Shown: one piece after another, positions 4,615 through 11,764 of the stretch
Layout: each line of letters starts with the position of its first letter
How positions within the stretch are numbered: the stretch's first letter is position 1
Assembly: GCA_021296435.1 (NCBI GenBank)
Contig: JAGWAK010000079.1
Location: 1 to 11,764 of the forward strand
Origin: Acidimicrobiia bacterium
Lineage (GTDB): Bacteria; Actinomycetota; Acidimicrobiia; Acidimicrobiales; CATQHL01
Direction of reading: 5' to 3'
DNA length: 11,764 nt
The notes under the pieces: generated by a model
Told to the model about the DNA's origin: nothing
Database searches by the model: none
The model's input: only the letters and a program-made list of their open reading frames with translations
Position numbers and translations under genes: made by a program

Positions 4615-7600
4615 ATGCCTGACAGCTTCGTTCACTTGCACACCCACACCGAGTACTCCATGCTCGACGGCGCCTCGCGGGTGGAGGCGCTGGTGGCCGC
4701 AGCCGCGGCCGACGGCCAGCCGGCACTCGGGATCACCGACCACGGGAATCTCTACGGGATCGTCCCGTTCTACAAGGCCTGCCGGGCCGGCGGGGTGAAA
4801 CCCATCCTGGGCATCGAGGCCTACATGGCGCACGAGAGTCGCCACGAGCGGCCTGCCCGGCGGGGCAAGGTCGACGACAGCGGCGGCGAGACGGCCACCG
4901 GCCACAAGCTCTACTACCACCTGACGCTGCTGGCGGCGAACGAGGCCGGCTACCGGAACCTCATCCAGATCGCCAGCCGCGCCTTCCTGGAGGGCTACTA
5001 CTACAAGCCGAAGGTGGACTGGGAGGTACTGGCCGACCACTCCGAGGGGATCCTGGCGAGCACGGGCTGCCTCGGGAGCCACGTTTGCCAGGCGCTGCTG
5101 CAGGACGACTTCGACAGGGCGCTCGGCCATGCCGGCCGCCTGCGCGACATCTTCGGGCCGCATGGGACGTTCGTGGAACTCCAGGACCACGGCATCGAAG
5201 CCCAGACGCGCATCATGCCCCACCTGCTGGAAATCGCGCGGCGACTGGAAATCCCCCTGCTGGCCACGAACGACAGTCACTACACCCATCGCAGCGATGC
5301 GGTCGCACACGACGCGCTGCTCTGCGTCCAGACCGGGAGTGTCCGCAGTGACCCGAACCGGTTCAAATTCCACGGCGACGAGCACTACGTCAAGACGGCA
5401 GCGGAGATGCGCCGGCTCTTCGACGAGCTGCCCTCGGCCTGCGACAGCACGCTGGACATCGCCGAGCGCTGCAACATCGAGATCGGCTTCGGCGACATCA
5501 AGCTGCCGCCGTTCCCCGTGCCGGAGGGCTTCGGCGACGCCGATGAGTACCTGACGCATCTCACCCTGGAGGGGGCGCGGTCCCGCTGGGGCGCCGAGCT
5601 GCCCGAGGCCACCTCCGACCGCCTTGCCTACGAGTTGCAGGTAATCGCCACGATGGGCTTCGCCTCCTACTTCCTGATCGTCTGGGACCTCATCCGCTAC
5701 GCCCGGTCCGCCGGCATCCGGGTGGGTCCCGGTCGGGGCAGCGCGGCAGGCTGCGCCGTCTCCTACTGCCTCGGCATCACCAGCCTCGACCCGCTGCGGT
5801 ACGACCTGCTGTTCGAGCGGTTCCTGAACCCGGGTCGGCGCCAGATGCCCGACATCGACATGGACTTCGACTCCCGCTATCGCGACGACCTGATCCGCTA
5901 CGCGGCGGAACGCTACGGGCGGGACCACGTGGCACAGATCATCACCTTCTCCACCATCAAGGGCCGCGCCGCGGTGCGCGACGCGGCGCGGGTGCTGGAC
6001 CACCCGTATGCCGTCGGCGACCGGATCGCCAAGGCGGTTCCCGAACCGATCATGGGCCGGACGACCCCGTTGACCGCCTGCCTGGAGCGCGAAAGCGCCT
6101 ACAGCGCCGGCTACGACCTGGCCGGCGACCTGCGCACCATGTACGCCGAGGATCCCCAGGCGCGCGAGGTCATCGACGTGGCCATGGGCCTCGAAGGGCT
6201 GCGCCGTCAGGACGGCATCCATGCCGCCGCGGTGGTGATCTCACCCGACCCTCTCACTGCTCACGTCCCCATCCAGCGCAAGCCGGCCGACCGTCAGGGG
6301 AACGAGGAGGCGCCCATCGTCACCCAGTACGACATGGACGTGGTCGAGGAGCTGGGTCTCCTCAAGATGGACTTCCTCGGCCTGCGCACCCTCGACGTCA
6401 TCACCGACACGGTCGCCCACGTGGGGCGCCTGCGCGGCCTCGAGTTGGACATCGAGAGGCTGCCGCTGGACGACGCCCCCACCTACGAGATGCTCCAGCG
6501 TGGTGACACCACCGGCATCTTCCAGCTGGAGAGTCCGCCCGTGCGCGCCCTGCTGCGGTCCATGCTGCCCAGCGACATCAACGACGTGGCGGCTCTGGTG
6601 GCCCTCTACCGGCCGGGTCCGATGAAGGACAACATGCACATCACCTACGCCGACCGCAAGACGGGCCGGGCGGAGGTGAGGCTGCTGCACCCGGAGGCGG
6701 AGGAGATCCTGGCCGACACCTACGGGCTCATGATCTACCAGGAGTCCATGATGCGGATCGCCCAGGTCTTCGCCGGCTACACCCTCGAGGAGGCCGACAA
6801 CCTGCGCAAGGCCTGCGGCAAGAAGATCCGCGAGAAGATGGCGGAGGAGAAGGAGAAGTTCATCGACGGCTGCGAGGCCACGGGCTTCGGCCGGCGGGTG
6901 GGGGAGCAGTGGTGGAACCAGATCGAGCCGTTCGCCGACTACGCCTTCAACAAGAGCCACTCCTACGCCTACGGCCCCGCCTTCCTGAAGGCGAACTACC
7001 CGGTGGAGTACATGGCGGCGTTGCTTACGAGCGTGCGCGACAAGATGGAGCGCCTCACGCCGTACCTGCTGGAGTGTCGCCTGCAGGACATCGACGTGCT
7101 GGTGCCGGACATCAACGAGTCGTTCTCGGACTTCACGCCGGTGCTGGACCCTGCGGCGCCGGATCGGGGGCGCATCCTGTTCGGGCTGTCGGCGGTACGG
7201 AACGTGGGGGCGGGCGACGCCGCCCACATCATCGCGGCGCGAGGTGAGGGCGGCCCATTCGGCGACTTCGACGACTTCTGCGACAGGGTCGATCCCTCGG
7301 TCCTCAACAAGCGCACCGTCGCCTCCCTCATCAAGGCCGGCGCCTTCGACTCTCTGGACCATCCGCGGCAGGGCCTGCTGAACGTGCACAGCCGCACGAT
7401 CGACGCGTCGATGGCGGAGCGGCGCGACCGGGAAGCCGGCGTGTTGAGCCTCTTCGGTGACGCCGGCGTCGCCACCGGCTACAGCGCCAAGCCCGTCGTG
7501 CCGGACACCCACGCCCCCCGCGAGCGCATGCTGGCCGACGAGAAGGAGATGCTCGGGCTCTACATCAGCGACCATCCCCTCGCCGGCATCGAGCACCTGC

Positions 7601-8127
7601 TGGTGGCGAGGCGCGAGCGCAGCGTCGCCGAGCTGGCGGAACTCCCCGACGGGGAGATCGTCACCGTGGCCGGCGCCATCACCTCGCTGGTGCGACGCCA
7701 GACGCGCAGCGGCGCGCACATGGCCACCTTCACGCTCGACGATCGCACCGGGATGATCCCGGTGACGGTCTTTCCGAGAGCCCTCGAGGCGCAGGACGGG
7801 CTGCTCGCCGACGAGGAGGTCGTGTTGCTGAAGGCTCGCCTGGACCGGCGCGAGGAGGAACCCAAGCTCATCAGCATGGACATGGAGGGCTTCGCCACCG
7901 AGACCCGCGGGGCGCTGCGCCTGCACTTCCCCCCAGCCGGCGTGGACGCCAATCAGATGGCGGCCCTCAAGCGGCTCCTGAGCGCCCACGGTGGCCACTC
8001 GCCCGTCGAGATCCTGGTGGGCAAGGGGCATCTGCTGGAGCTTCCCCGGGAGTACCACGTCGACATCGAGGGGGGACTGGTGCCCGAGTTGCGGCAGCTG
8101 CTGGGGGTCAGGGCCGTGCAGGTCTGA
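4615..8127 (+). CDS. dnaE: DNA polymerase III alpha subunit (DnaE1), replicative polymerase
   Basis: Catalytic subunit of the replicative DNA polymerase, 1170 residues, full length for the family. The N-terminal PHP domain starts with FVHLHTHTEYSMLDG. The putative metal ligands H9, H11, D18, H43, E68, H102, C152, D220 and H222 are all present, as in mycobacterial DnaE1, where this domain is the proofreading exonuclease. The C-family polymerase core has GPGRGSAAG near 375-383, PDIDMDF with catalytic D413 and D415, and KMDFLGLRTL with the third catalytic D586. Finger-region motifs such as YQESMMRIAQVFAGY and ADYAFNKSHSYAYG follow. A helix-hairpin-helix region is followed by VLSLF (943-947) at the usual beta-clamp-binding position, and an OB fold lies at about 1012-1085. 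The ATG at 4615 is chosen from the GGGGAG SD and the family N terminus. It is separated from bpa by a hairpin and probably has its own promoter. Confidence 0.98.
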   Translation: MPDSFVHLHTHTEYSMLDGASRVEALVAAAAADGQPALGITDHGNLYGIVPFYKACRAGGVKPILGIEAYMAHESRHERPARRGKVDDSGGETATGHKLYYHLTLLAANEAGYRNLIQIASRAFLEGYYYKPKVDWEVLADHSEGILASTGCLGSHVCQALLQDDFDRALGHAGRLRDIFGPHGTFVELQDHGIEAQTRIMPHLLEIARRLEIPLLATNDSHYTHRSDAVAHDALLCVQTGSVRSDPNRFKFHGDEHYVKTAAEMRRLFDELPSACDSTLDIAERCNIEIGFGDIKLPPFPVPEGFGDADEYLTHLTLEGARSRWGAELPEATSDRLAYELQVIATMGFASYFLIVWDLIRYARSAGIRVGPGRGSAAGCAVSYCLGITSLDPLRYDLLFERFLNPGRRQMPDIDMDFDSRYRDDLIRYAAERYGRDHVAQIITFSTIKGRAAVRDAARVLDHPYAVGDRIAKAVPEPIMGRTTPLTACLERESAYSAGYDLAGDLRTMYAEDPQAREVIDVAMGLEGLRRQDGIHAAAVVISPDPLTAHVPIQRKPADRQGNEEAPIVTQYDMDVVEELGLLKMDFLGLRTLDVITDTVAHVGRLRGLELDIERLPLDDAPTYEMLQRGDTTGIFQLESPPVRALLRSMLPSDINDVAALVALYRPGPMKDNMHITYADRKTGRAEVRLLHPEAEEILADTYGLMIYQESMMRIAQVFAGYTLEEADNLRKACGKKIREKMAEEKEKFIDGCEATGFGRRVGEQWWNQIEPFADYAFNKSHSYAYGPAFLKANYPVEYMAALLTSVRDKMERLTPYLLECRLQDIDVLVPDINESFSDFTPVLDPAAPDRGRILFGLSAVRNVGAGDAAHIIAARGEGGPFGDFDDFCDRVDPSVLNKRTVASLIKAGAFDSLDHPRQGLLNVHSRTIDASMAERRDREAGVLSLFGDAGVATGYSAKPVVPDTHAPRERMLADEKEMLGLYISDHPLAGIEHLLVARRERSVAELAELPDGEIVTVAGAITSLVRRQTRSGAHMATFTLDDRTGMIPVTVFPRALEAQDGLLADEEVVLLKARLDRREEEPKLISMDMEGFATETRGALRLHFPPAGVDANQMAALKRLLSAHGGHSPVEILVGKGHLLELPREYHVDIEGGLVPELRQLLGVRAVQV

Positions 8128-8158
8128 TCGCTCAACAGGTCGGTTTGCGCGCGGCCGT

Positions 8159-8207
8159 CCGGCACACTGGACTATTGGGCGATCCACCCTGTGATCCAAG
8201 TGGCCGG
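8159..8207. other. Imperfect long dyad in the dnaE downstream gap
   Basis: CCGG, CACT and GGA on the left (8159-8171) face TCC, AGTG and CCGG on the right (8195-8207), with single-base bulges and a 23-nt centre. A GATCCA direct repeat (8181-8186, 8194-8199) lies in the right half. It could be a weak terminator for dnaE or an operator for the next gene; there is no U-run. Confidence 0.25.
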
Positions 8208-8227
8208 ATAGCGACAAGGCGGCGACA

Positions 8228-8899
8228 ATGGCAGTTGAGGTCGAGAGCAGGGACTGCACCGCGGTCAGCGACGCCGAACTCGAGGCGATGGCCGATCTCT
8301 GCGCGGAAGGTCTGAACCCCTTCACGGTCGGGTTCCTCTCCAAGCAGACGGAGCTCTGGGTACTGCTGACCGAGGCACGCGAAGGCAGCCGGCTGCGCGG
8401 GTACGTGTTCTCAACCCTCGAGCGCATCGGCGGCACGCCGGTCGTGATCCTCGGGGCGGGATCGGTGGCCCGCACCTCCCGGCGCAGCACAGTCCTGCAG
8501 GCGCTGGTGGCGGAGCAGTTGCACCGAGCGGTCATGGCTTTCCCCGATGAGGACGTGCTGATGGGGGTGCGGATGAACGATCCCTCCATCTTCGAGGTGT
8601 TCAAGGTGCTGAGCAACGTGATCCCGCGGCCCGGCCATGGCGCCAACGGTGAGGAGCGGGCATGGGGACGGCGGCTGGCCAAGCGCTACCGGATCGGCAA
8701 CAGCGTCTACGACCCGCGCACCTTCGTGGCGACCGGTGACGGTGGGCAGCCGGCGGTGCTCGACTACGAGACCCTGCGGCCCGAGCGGACCGATCCGGCC
8801 CTCAGCGACATGTTCGCGCCGCTGCAGCGCGACCGGGGTGATTCGCTGGTGGCCGTGGCCTGGGCGACGGCGGGGCGTTTGCAGCGCTACGGCGACTGA
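8228..8899 (+). CDS. Conserved-looking hypothetical protein, possibly a diverged GNAT fold
   Basis: A 223-residue soluble protein with no signal peptide or membrane segment. I do not recognise the family with certainty. The order of elements resembles a GNAT acetyltransferase: a strand TELWVLLTE, then RLRGYVFSTLERI, then a strand PVVILGAGSVA followed by RTSRRSTVLQALVAEQLHRAV, where the acetyl-CoA loop and helix would be. DVLMGVRMNDPSIFEVF follows, recalling the late GNAT N...Y element. The canonical Q/RxxGxG/A loop is not intact, so acetyl-CoA binding is unproven. The C-terminal 70 residues, from about RYRIGNSVYDPRTF, match nothing I know. The ATG at 8228 has AAGG at 8216-8219 (8 nt spacing). 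It begins a plus-strand run continuing to the nitroreductase (43-nt gap). Confidence 0.8.
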   Translation: MAVEVESRDCTAVSDAELEAMADLCAEGLNPFTVGFLSKQTELWVLLTEAREGSRLRGYVFSTLERIGGTPVVILGAGSVARTSRRSTVLQALVAEQLHRAVMAFPDEDVLMGVRMNDPSIFEVFKVLSNVIPRPGHGANGEERAWGRRLAKRYRIGNSVYDPRTFVATGDGGQPAVLDYETLRPERTDPALSDMFAPLQRDRGDSLVAVAWATAGRLQRYGD

Positions 8900-8942
8900 G
8901 TCCTCCCGGCGCTGAACCCGCAGCGGGGAGGCGCAGCCGGAC

Positions 8943-9566
8943 GTGAACCTCAGCGAGCTGCTCGCGGCCCGCCGCATGACGAGGAACTTCGACCCTCGCC
9001 CCTTGGAGCGTGCGGTGCTGGAGGAAATGTGCCTGCTGGCCCGGCGCGCGCCGTCGGCGGGATTCGCCCAGGGTGCCGAACTCATCATCCTGGACAGCCC
9101 CGAGCAGCGGGGATCGTTCTGGGATCTCACCCTGCCTGTCGAGCGGCGCTCTGACTTCGCCTGGCCCGGCCTTCTACAGGCGCCCGCTCTGGTCCTGCCG
9201 GCGGCCGACAGCCGCCGCTACCTTGCCCGCTACCGCGAGGCCGACAAGGCGTCGGAAGCAGCCGGCGGCCTCGGCCACTCAACCCAGGCCTGGTCGATGC
9301 CGTACTGGCTGATTGATTGCGCCTTCGTCGTGCAGAACCTGCTGCTGGCGGCCACCGAGCGGGGGCTGGGGGCGCTGTTCTTCGGCCTGTTCAACGGGGA
9401 GGCGGAGGTACGCGCCGCACTGCAGGTCCCCGACGGGGTCGAATTGCTGGGAGTCGTGGCGCTGGGTTGGCCGGCTCCAGACCACCCCAGCGGGTCGCTG
9501 GCGCGCGGCTGGCGGGATCGGGAGGAGATCCTGCACTGGGACTGCTGGGGCGGCCCCCGGCGCTAG
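8943..9566 (+). CDS. Nitroreductase-family FMN-dependent oxidoreductase
   Basis: A 207-residue protein of the nitroreductase superfamily, typically an FMN-binding, NAD(P)H-using dimer acting on nitro compounds, quinones or other small substrates. The N terminus LSELLAARRMTRNFDPRPL corresponds to the RRSxRxF FMN-phosphate motif, with R10, R11 and R14 likely contacts. APSAGFAQGAELIIL (36-50) corresponds to the family PSAxNxQPW segment, with the final part changed. A hydrophobic helix with LLLAATERGLGALFFGLF and the closing VELLGVVALGWPAPD are typical. The GTG start has GGGGAGG 11 nt upstream, a long but usable spacing. The next gene starts 35 nt downstream, consistent with co-transcription. The substrate is unknown. 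Confidence 0.88.
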   Translation: MNLSELLAARRMTRNFDPRPLERAVLEEMCLLARRAPSAGFAQGAELIILDSPEQRGSFWDLTLPVERRSDFAWPGLLQAPALVLPAADSRRYLARYREADKASEAAGGLGHSTQAWSMPYWLIDCAFVVQNLLLAATERGLGALFFGLFNGEAEVRAALQVPDGVELLGVVALGWPAPDHPSGSLARGWRDREEILHWDCWGGPRR

Positions 9567-9601
9567 GGTTTTTCGCACCGGCCCGAGTCCCGGAGGCTCC
9601 G

Positions 9602-10006
9602 ATGGCAACCGAACGGATCCCACTGGTGGCCTACCTGGCGCTCGAGCCCAAGCCGCACCTGGTGGCGCAGGAGTGCGACGATTGCGGCGCCCGCTTCTTC
9701 GACCGTCGCAATGCTTGCGGGTCCTGCGGGGGCCGCAGCTTCAAACCCGTGCCGGTGGCCACGACCGGTCATCTGCGGGCGTTCTCGATCGTGCACCGAG
9801 CATCCGCCGGCGTGGCGGTGCCGTTCGTCTCGGCGATCGTCGAGGCCGCCGATGGCACCACGGTGCGTGCCAACCTGCTGGACGTGGCGCCGGAGCCGGA
9901 CATGGTGCAACTCGGCATGCCGGTCCGGCTCGTGACCTACCCGGCGGGCACCGACAGCGAGGGCACCGAGTGCATCGCCTTCGGTTTCGCCCCGGCGGGA
10001 GCCTGA
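9602..10006 (+). CDS. Zn-ribbon/OB-fold (DUF35) acyl-CoA-associated protein
   Basis: A 134-residue protein with an N-terminal rubredoxin-like zinc ribbon (C25, C28, C39, C42; CxxC-x10-CxxC) followed by an OB-fold of about 80 residues starting near VATTGHLRAFSIVH. This is the DUF35 architecture. Characterised members (the ChsH2 DUF35 region in steroid side-chain degradation, and the DUF35 protein of the archaeal thiolase/HMG-CoA synthase complex) form complexes with thiolase-fold or hydratase enzymes and help hold acyl-CoA. The thiolase 72 nt downstream is the obvious partner. The ATG at 9602 has GGAGG 5 nt upstream. Confidence 0.93.
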   Translation: MATERIPLVAYLALEPKPHLVAQECDDCGARFFDRRNACGSCGGRSFKPVPVATTGHLRAFSIVHRASAGVAVPFVSAIVEAADGTTVRANLLDVAPEPDMVQLGMPVRLVTYPAGTDSEGTECIAFGFAPAGA

Positions 10007-10064
10007 GGCCGGTGCAGGCAGCGGTGCTCGCCGGGAGCGGGAGAGTGCACCCGACGAAGTTGGC

Positions 10065-10072
10065 GAGAGGAG
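10065..10072 (+). promoter_or_regulatory. Ribosome-binding site of the thiolase gene
   Basis: GAGAGGAG lies 6 nt before the ATG at 10079 and supports that start. The 72-nt gap after the DUF35 gene otherwise shows no clear promoter or terminator. Confidence 0.7.
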
Positions 10073-10078
10073 TCATCG

Positions 10079-11284
10079 ATGAGTGACAGCGTCTGGATTC
10101 TCGGAACCTCCATGACACGTTTCACCCGGCACGAGGGCCGCGATCTGCTGGACCTCGCCAGCGAGGCGGCACTCGGTGCGCTGGATGACGGCGGCGTGAC
10201 GGTGGGGGAGTTGGACGTGCTGGCCTGCGGGACCCTCTTCTCCGCAAACGCCAGCGTGGGTCAGCAGTTGCTGGGCCAGATCGGCCAGACCGGCATCAGC
10301 ATCTACAACGTGGCCAACGCCTGTGCCACCGGAGCCACTGCTGTACGCGTCGCCCTAATGGCGATCCGGTCCGGCGAGGCGTCGATGGCGCTGGCCCTGG
10401 GGGTCGAGAAGATGGGCAAGATGGGTCTGCTCGGCAGCGCCCCGAAGAGGGCCAAGGCGGCCGAGGTGTTCGAACCGTCGGGCCGGTTCGGGTCGGTGCG
10501 GTCGGTGGACGGAATCCTGGGCACCAAGACCATGCCCGGCGTGTTCGGCCAGGCCGGCATGCGTTACGCCCACGACCACGCGGGTGTGGGTTTCGACCAG
10601 TTCGCCCGGATCGCCCACAAGAACCACCAGCACTCGGCGCTCAACCCGCTGGCGCAGTACCGCAAGGAGTTCAGTCTCGACGAGATCAAGGCCTCACCGA
10701 TGGTGGCCTACCCCAACACGCTGCTGATGTGCTGTCCCACCGGTGATGGCGCCGCAGCCGCGGTGCTCGTAAGTGAAGAGCGCCTGGAGAGCCTCTCCGC
10801 CGAGCAGCGGCGGCGGGCGGTGAAGATCTCCGCCTCGGTGCTGACGAGCGATCCCTACGTGGAGGGCGGCCAGGTGCAGCCCGACGTCAACACGCTCACC
10901 CGCAACGCCGCCGACGCCGCCTACGAGCAGGCCGGCGTGGGCCCCGAGGACTTGGATCTGGTGGAGTTGCACGACTGCTTCGCCTCTGCCGAACTCATCC
11001 ACTACGACAACCTGCGCCTCTGCGAGCCCGGCGGTGCCGGGGACTTCATCGACTCCGGCGCCCCGTACCGCGACGGCTCGACGCCGGTGAACGTGTCCGG
11101 GGGCCTCATCTCCAAGGGGCACCCCATCGGCGCCACCGGCGTGGCGAACATCTACGAGGTGGCCACCCACCTGCGGGGCGAGGCCGGCGACCGGCAGATC
11201 CCCGATGCCCGCGTCGGCCTGGCACACGTGATCGGGCTGGGCTCCTCCTGCGGCGTCCACATCCTGGAGCGCTCCGCCGCCTGA
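10079..11284 (+). CDS. SCP2/lipid-transfer-type thiolase (acetyl-CoA acyltransferase family)
   Basis: A 401-residue thiolase-fold enzyme that makes or cleaves beta-ketoacyl-CoA. The nucleophilic cysteine is C82 in NACATGATAV. HDCFASAEL (298-306) is the SCP2-thiolase form of the His/Asn loop, GGLISKGHPIGATG supplies H348, and GLGSSCG supplies the second catalytic cysteine C391. All usual catalytic positions are therefore present, unlike the Ltp2-type aldolases that have diverged there. MCCPTGDGAAAAVLVSEE is also typical of the SCP2 branch. Length matches stand-alone SCP2-type thiolases. It follows the DUF35 gene, and such pairs usually work as a complex. The substrate (fatty acid, sterol side chain or other acyl-CoA) cannot be read from sequence. 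Confidence 0.95.
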   Translation: MSDSVWILGTSMTRFTRHEGRDLLDLASEAALGALDDGGVTVGELDVLACGTLFSANASVGQQLLGQIGQTGISIYNVANACATGATAVRVALMAIRSGEASMALALGVEKMGKMGLLGSAPKRAKAAEVFEPSGRFGSVRSVDGILGTKTMPGVFGQAGMRYAHDHAGVGFDQFARIAHKNHQHSALNPLAQYRKEFSLDEIKASPMVAYPNTLLMCCPTGDGAAAAVLVSEERLESLSAEQRRRAVKISASVLTSDPYVEGGQVQPDVNTLTRNAADAAYEQAGVGPEDLDLVELHDCFASAELIHYDNLRLCEPGGAGDFIDSGAPYRDGSTPVNVSGGLISKGHPIGATGVANIYEVATHLRGEAGDRQIPDARVGLAHVIGLGSSCGVHILERSAA

Positions 11285-11334
11285 CATGCCGGCCCGTGTC
11301 TCGGTCCGGTCGGGGGCGGCGGTGGCCGTCGTCG

Positions 11335-11357
11335 GGAGCGCCTGGCGAGAGTGCTCC
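11335..11357. terminator. Weak hairpin between convergent genes
   Basis: A 7-bp stem with one G-U pair (GGAGCGC / GTGCTCC) and a 9-nt loop lies in the 150-nt gap between the convergent thiolase and DUF255 genes. There is no U-run. It is the best terminator candidate in the gap but could be chance in such G+C-rich DNA. A 9-nt direct repeat GCCGGTTGG (11400-11408, 11417-11425) is also present. Confidence 0.3.
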
Positions 11358-11434
11358 GCCGGTCGGCCCCCGGCGCACCTCCCTCGGTCAGAGGCGTTGG
11401 CCGGTTGGTGGCGCGTGCCGGTTGGAGGCCGGGC

Positions 11435-11764
11435 TCAGGCGGTGTTCCGGAGGCGGTCTCTCAGTTCATCGACGTCGGTTGTCGGGGCTTCGCAGACGTA
11501 GCCCTGGCACACGTAGGCGGCGCCGTCCGGGCGCTGATGCCACAGCGGTGAGTCGTACGGCTCGCCCCAGGCCAGCACGGCGTTGGGGAGCCACTGCCGG
11601 TGGACGACCTCGGTGAGGTCGGGGCGATCGCCGGTGATGACGATCTCGGTGGCGCCGGCGGCGTGCAGGTCCAGGGCGCACAGCAGGTTGCCGAAGGCGC
11701 TGGGGTGTTCGCCGGCGAGCGGTCCCAGGAGCCCCAGGATCGTCTCGGCCCGGTCGCGGTAGGC
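11435..11764 (-). CDS. DUF255/YyaL-family thioredoxin-domain protein (3' part, truncated by the window edge)
   Basis: The last 109 residues of a protein read leftward, with its TGA at 11437-11435. The segment has a helical part (AYRDRAETILGLLGPLAGEH), a strand EIVITGDRPD, WLPNAVLAWG, and the ending AAYVCQGYVCEAPTTDVDELRDRL. That ending is the characteristic C-terminal CxxxxC...PTTD block of the YyaL/SPATA20 (DUF255) family. Full-length members carry an N-terminal thioredoxin-like domain and an alpha/alpha-barrel like N-acylglucosamine 2-epimerase, both outside this window. Biochemical function is poorly known. It converges on the thiolase gene. The short plus-strand open frames over it are shadows. 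Confidence 0.85.
   Translation of the reverse strand, partial: AYRDRAETILGLLGPLAGEHPSAFGNLLCALDLHAAGATEIVITGDRPDLTEVVHRQWLPNAVLAWGEPYDSPLWHQRPDGAAYVCQGYVCEAPTTDVDELRDRLRNTA

Noticed and set aside
8145..8178. Possible TTGCGC / ACTATT promoter before the gene at 8228
   Set aside because: No pairing of the two boxes gives both a good -10 match and 16-18 nt spacing, so it was not listed as a promoter.
4450..8682. Two very long minus-strand open frames (590 and 813 residues) opposite dnaE
   Set aside because: They lie opposite the real dnaE reading frame, have no recognisable motifs or SD, and run across the dnaE stop into the next gene. Stop codons are rare in antisense frames of such DNA.
11285..11434. 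Small plus-strand open frames in the gap after the thiolase
   Set aside because: They run into DNA encoding the DUF255 protein on the other strand and have no SD or recognisable content.
1..11764. CRISPR arrays, transposases, integrases, phage genes, toxin-antitoxin or restriction genes, tRNA genes
   Set aside because: I looked for spaced direct repeats, mobile-element and defence protein motifs and tRNA-like folds across the window and saw none; the content is housekeeping and acyl-CoA metabolism.

Overview
The window is very G+C-rich, densely coding and actinobacterial in character, using many GTG starts and Shine-Dalgarno (SD) sites of the AGGAGG/GGGGAG type. The phylum call rests on four things: a bacterial proteasome activator (Bpa/PafE) found in proteasome-bearing actinobacteria; an actinobacterial-type DnaE1 with an intact PHP domain; a type-2 (eukaryote-like) IleRS; and the ileS / DksA-like / lspA / RluA-family / dnaE neighbourhood known from actinobacteria. 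A lineage such as Acidimicrobiia is possible, but that is inference.

Layout. (1) 1-1316, minus: the 5' part of ileS, running off the left edge. (2) 1501-3372, plus: a tight three-gene operon of a DksA/TraR-like protein with a lost zinc site, lspA (lipoprotein signal peptidase) and an RluA/RluD-family pseudouridine synthase. Successive genes overlap by 20 and 4 nt. (3) 3369-3836, minus: an Rrf2-family regulator whose stop codon interlocks with that of the pseudouridine synthase in a CTAG. (4) 3956-4453, plus: bpa, followed by a strong hairpin. (5) 4615-8127, plus: dnaE, the replicative polymerase alpha subunit. Its leader carries a perfect actinobacterial DnaA box and a G-quadruplex-type motif built on an 11-nt periodic GGGG repeat that includes the ribosome-binding site. 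(6) 8228-11284, plus: an unrecognised protein (possibly a diverged GNAT), a nitroreductase, a Zn-ribbon/OB-fold (DUF35) protein and an SCP2-type thiolase. The last two are a classic acyl-CoA enzyme pair. (7) 11435-11764, minus: the 3' end of a DUF255/YyaL-family thioredoxin-domain protein, running off the right edge.

Functionally this is mostly core housekeeping: aminoacylation, lipoprotein maturation, RNA modification, replication and protein-degradation control. A small lipid/acyl-CoA metabolism group follows dnaE. I see no mobile element, CRISPR array, phage gene, tRNA or rRNA. No stretch over 300 bases lacks a gene; the longest gaps are 184 nt (ileS/DksA-like), 161 nt (bpa/dnaE) and 150 nt (thiolase/DUF255). 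I did not find a convincing new multi-gene system. The most unusual signals are the dnaE leader architecture, the cysteine-poor DksA-like protein, and the dyad over the Rrf2 promoter.
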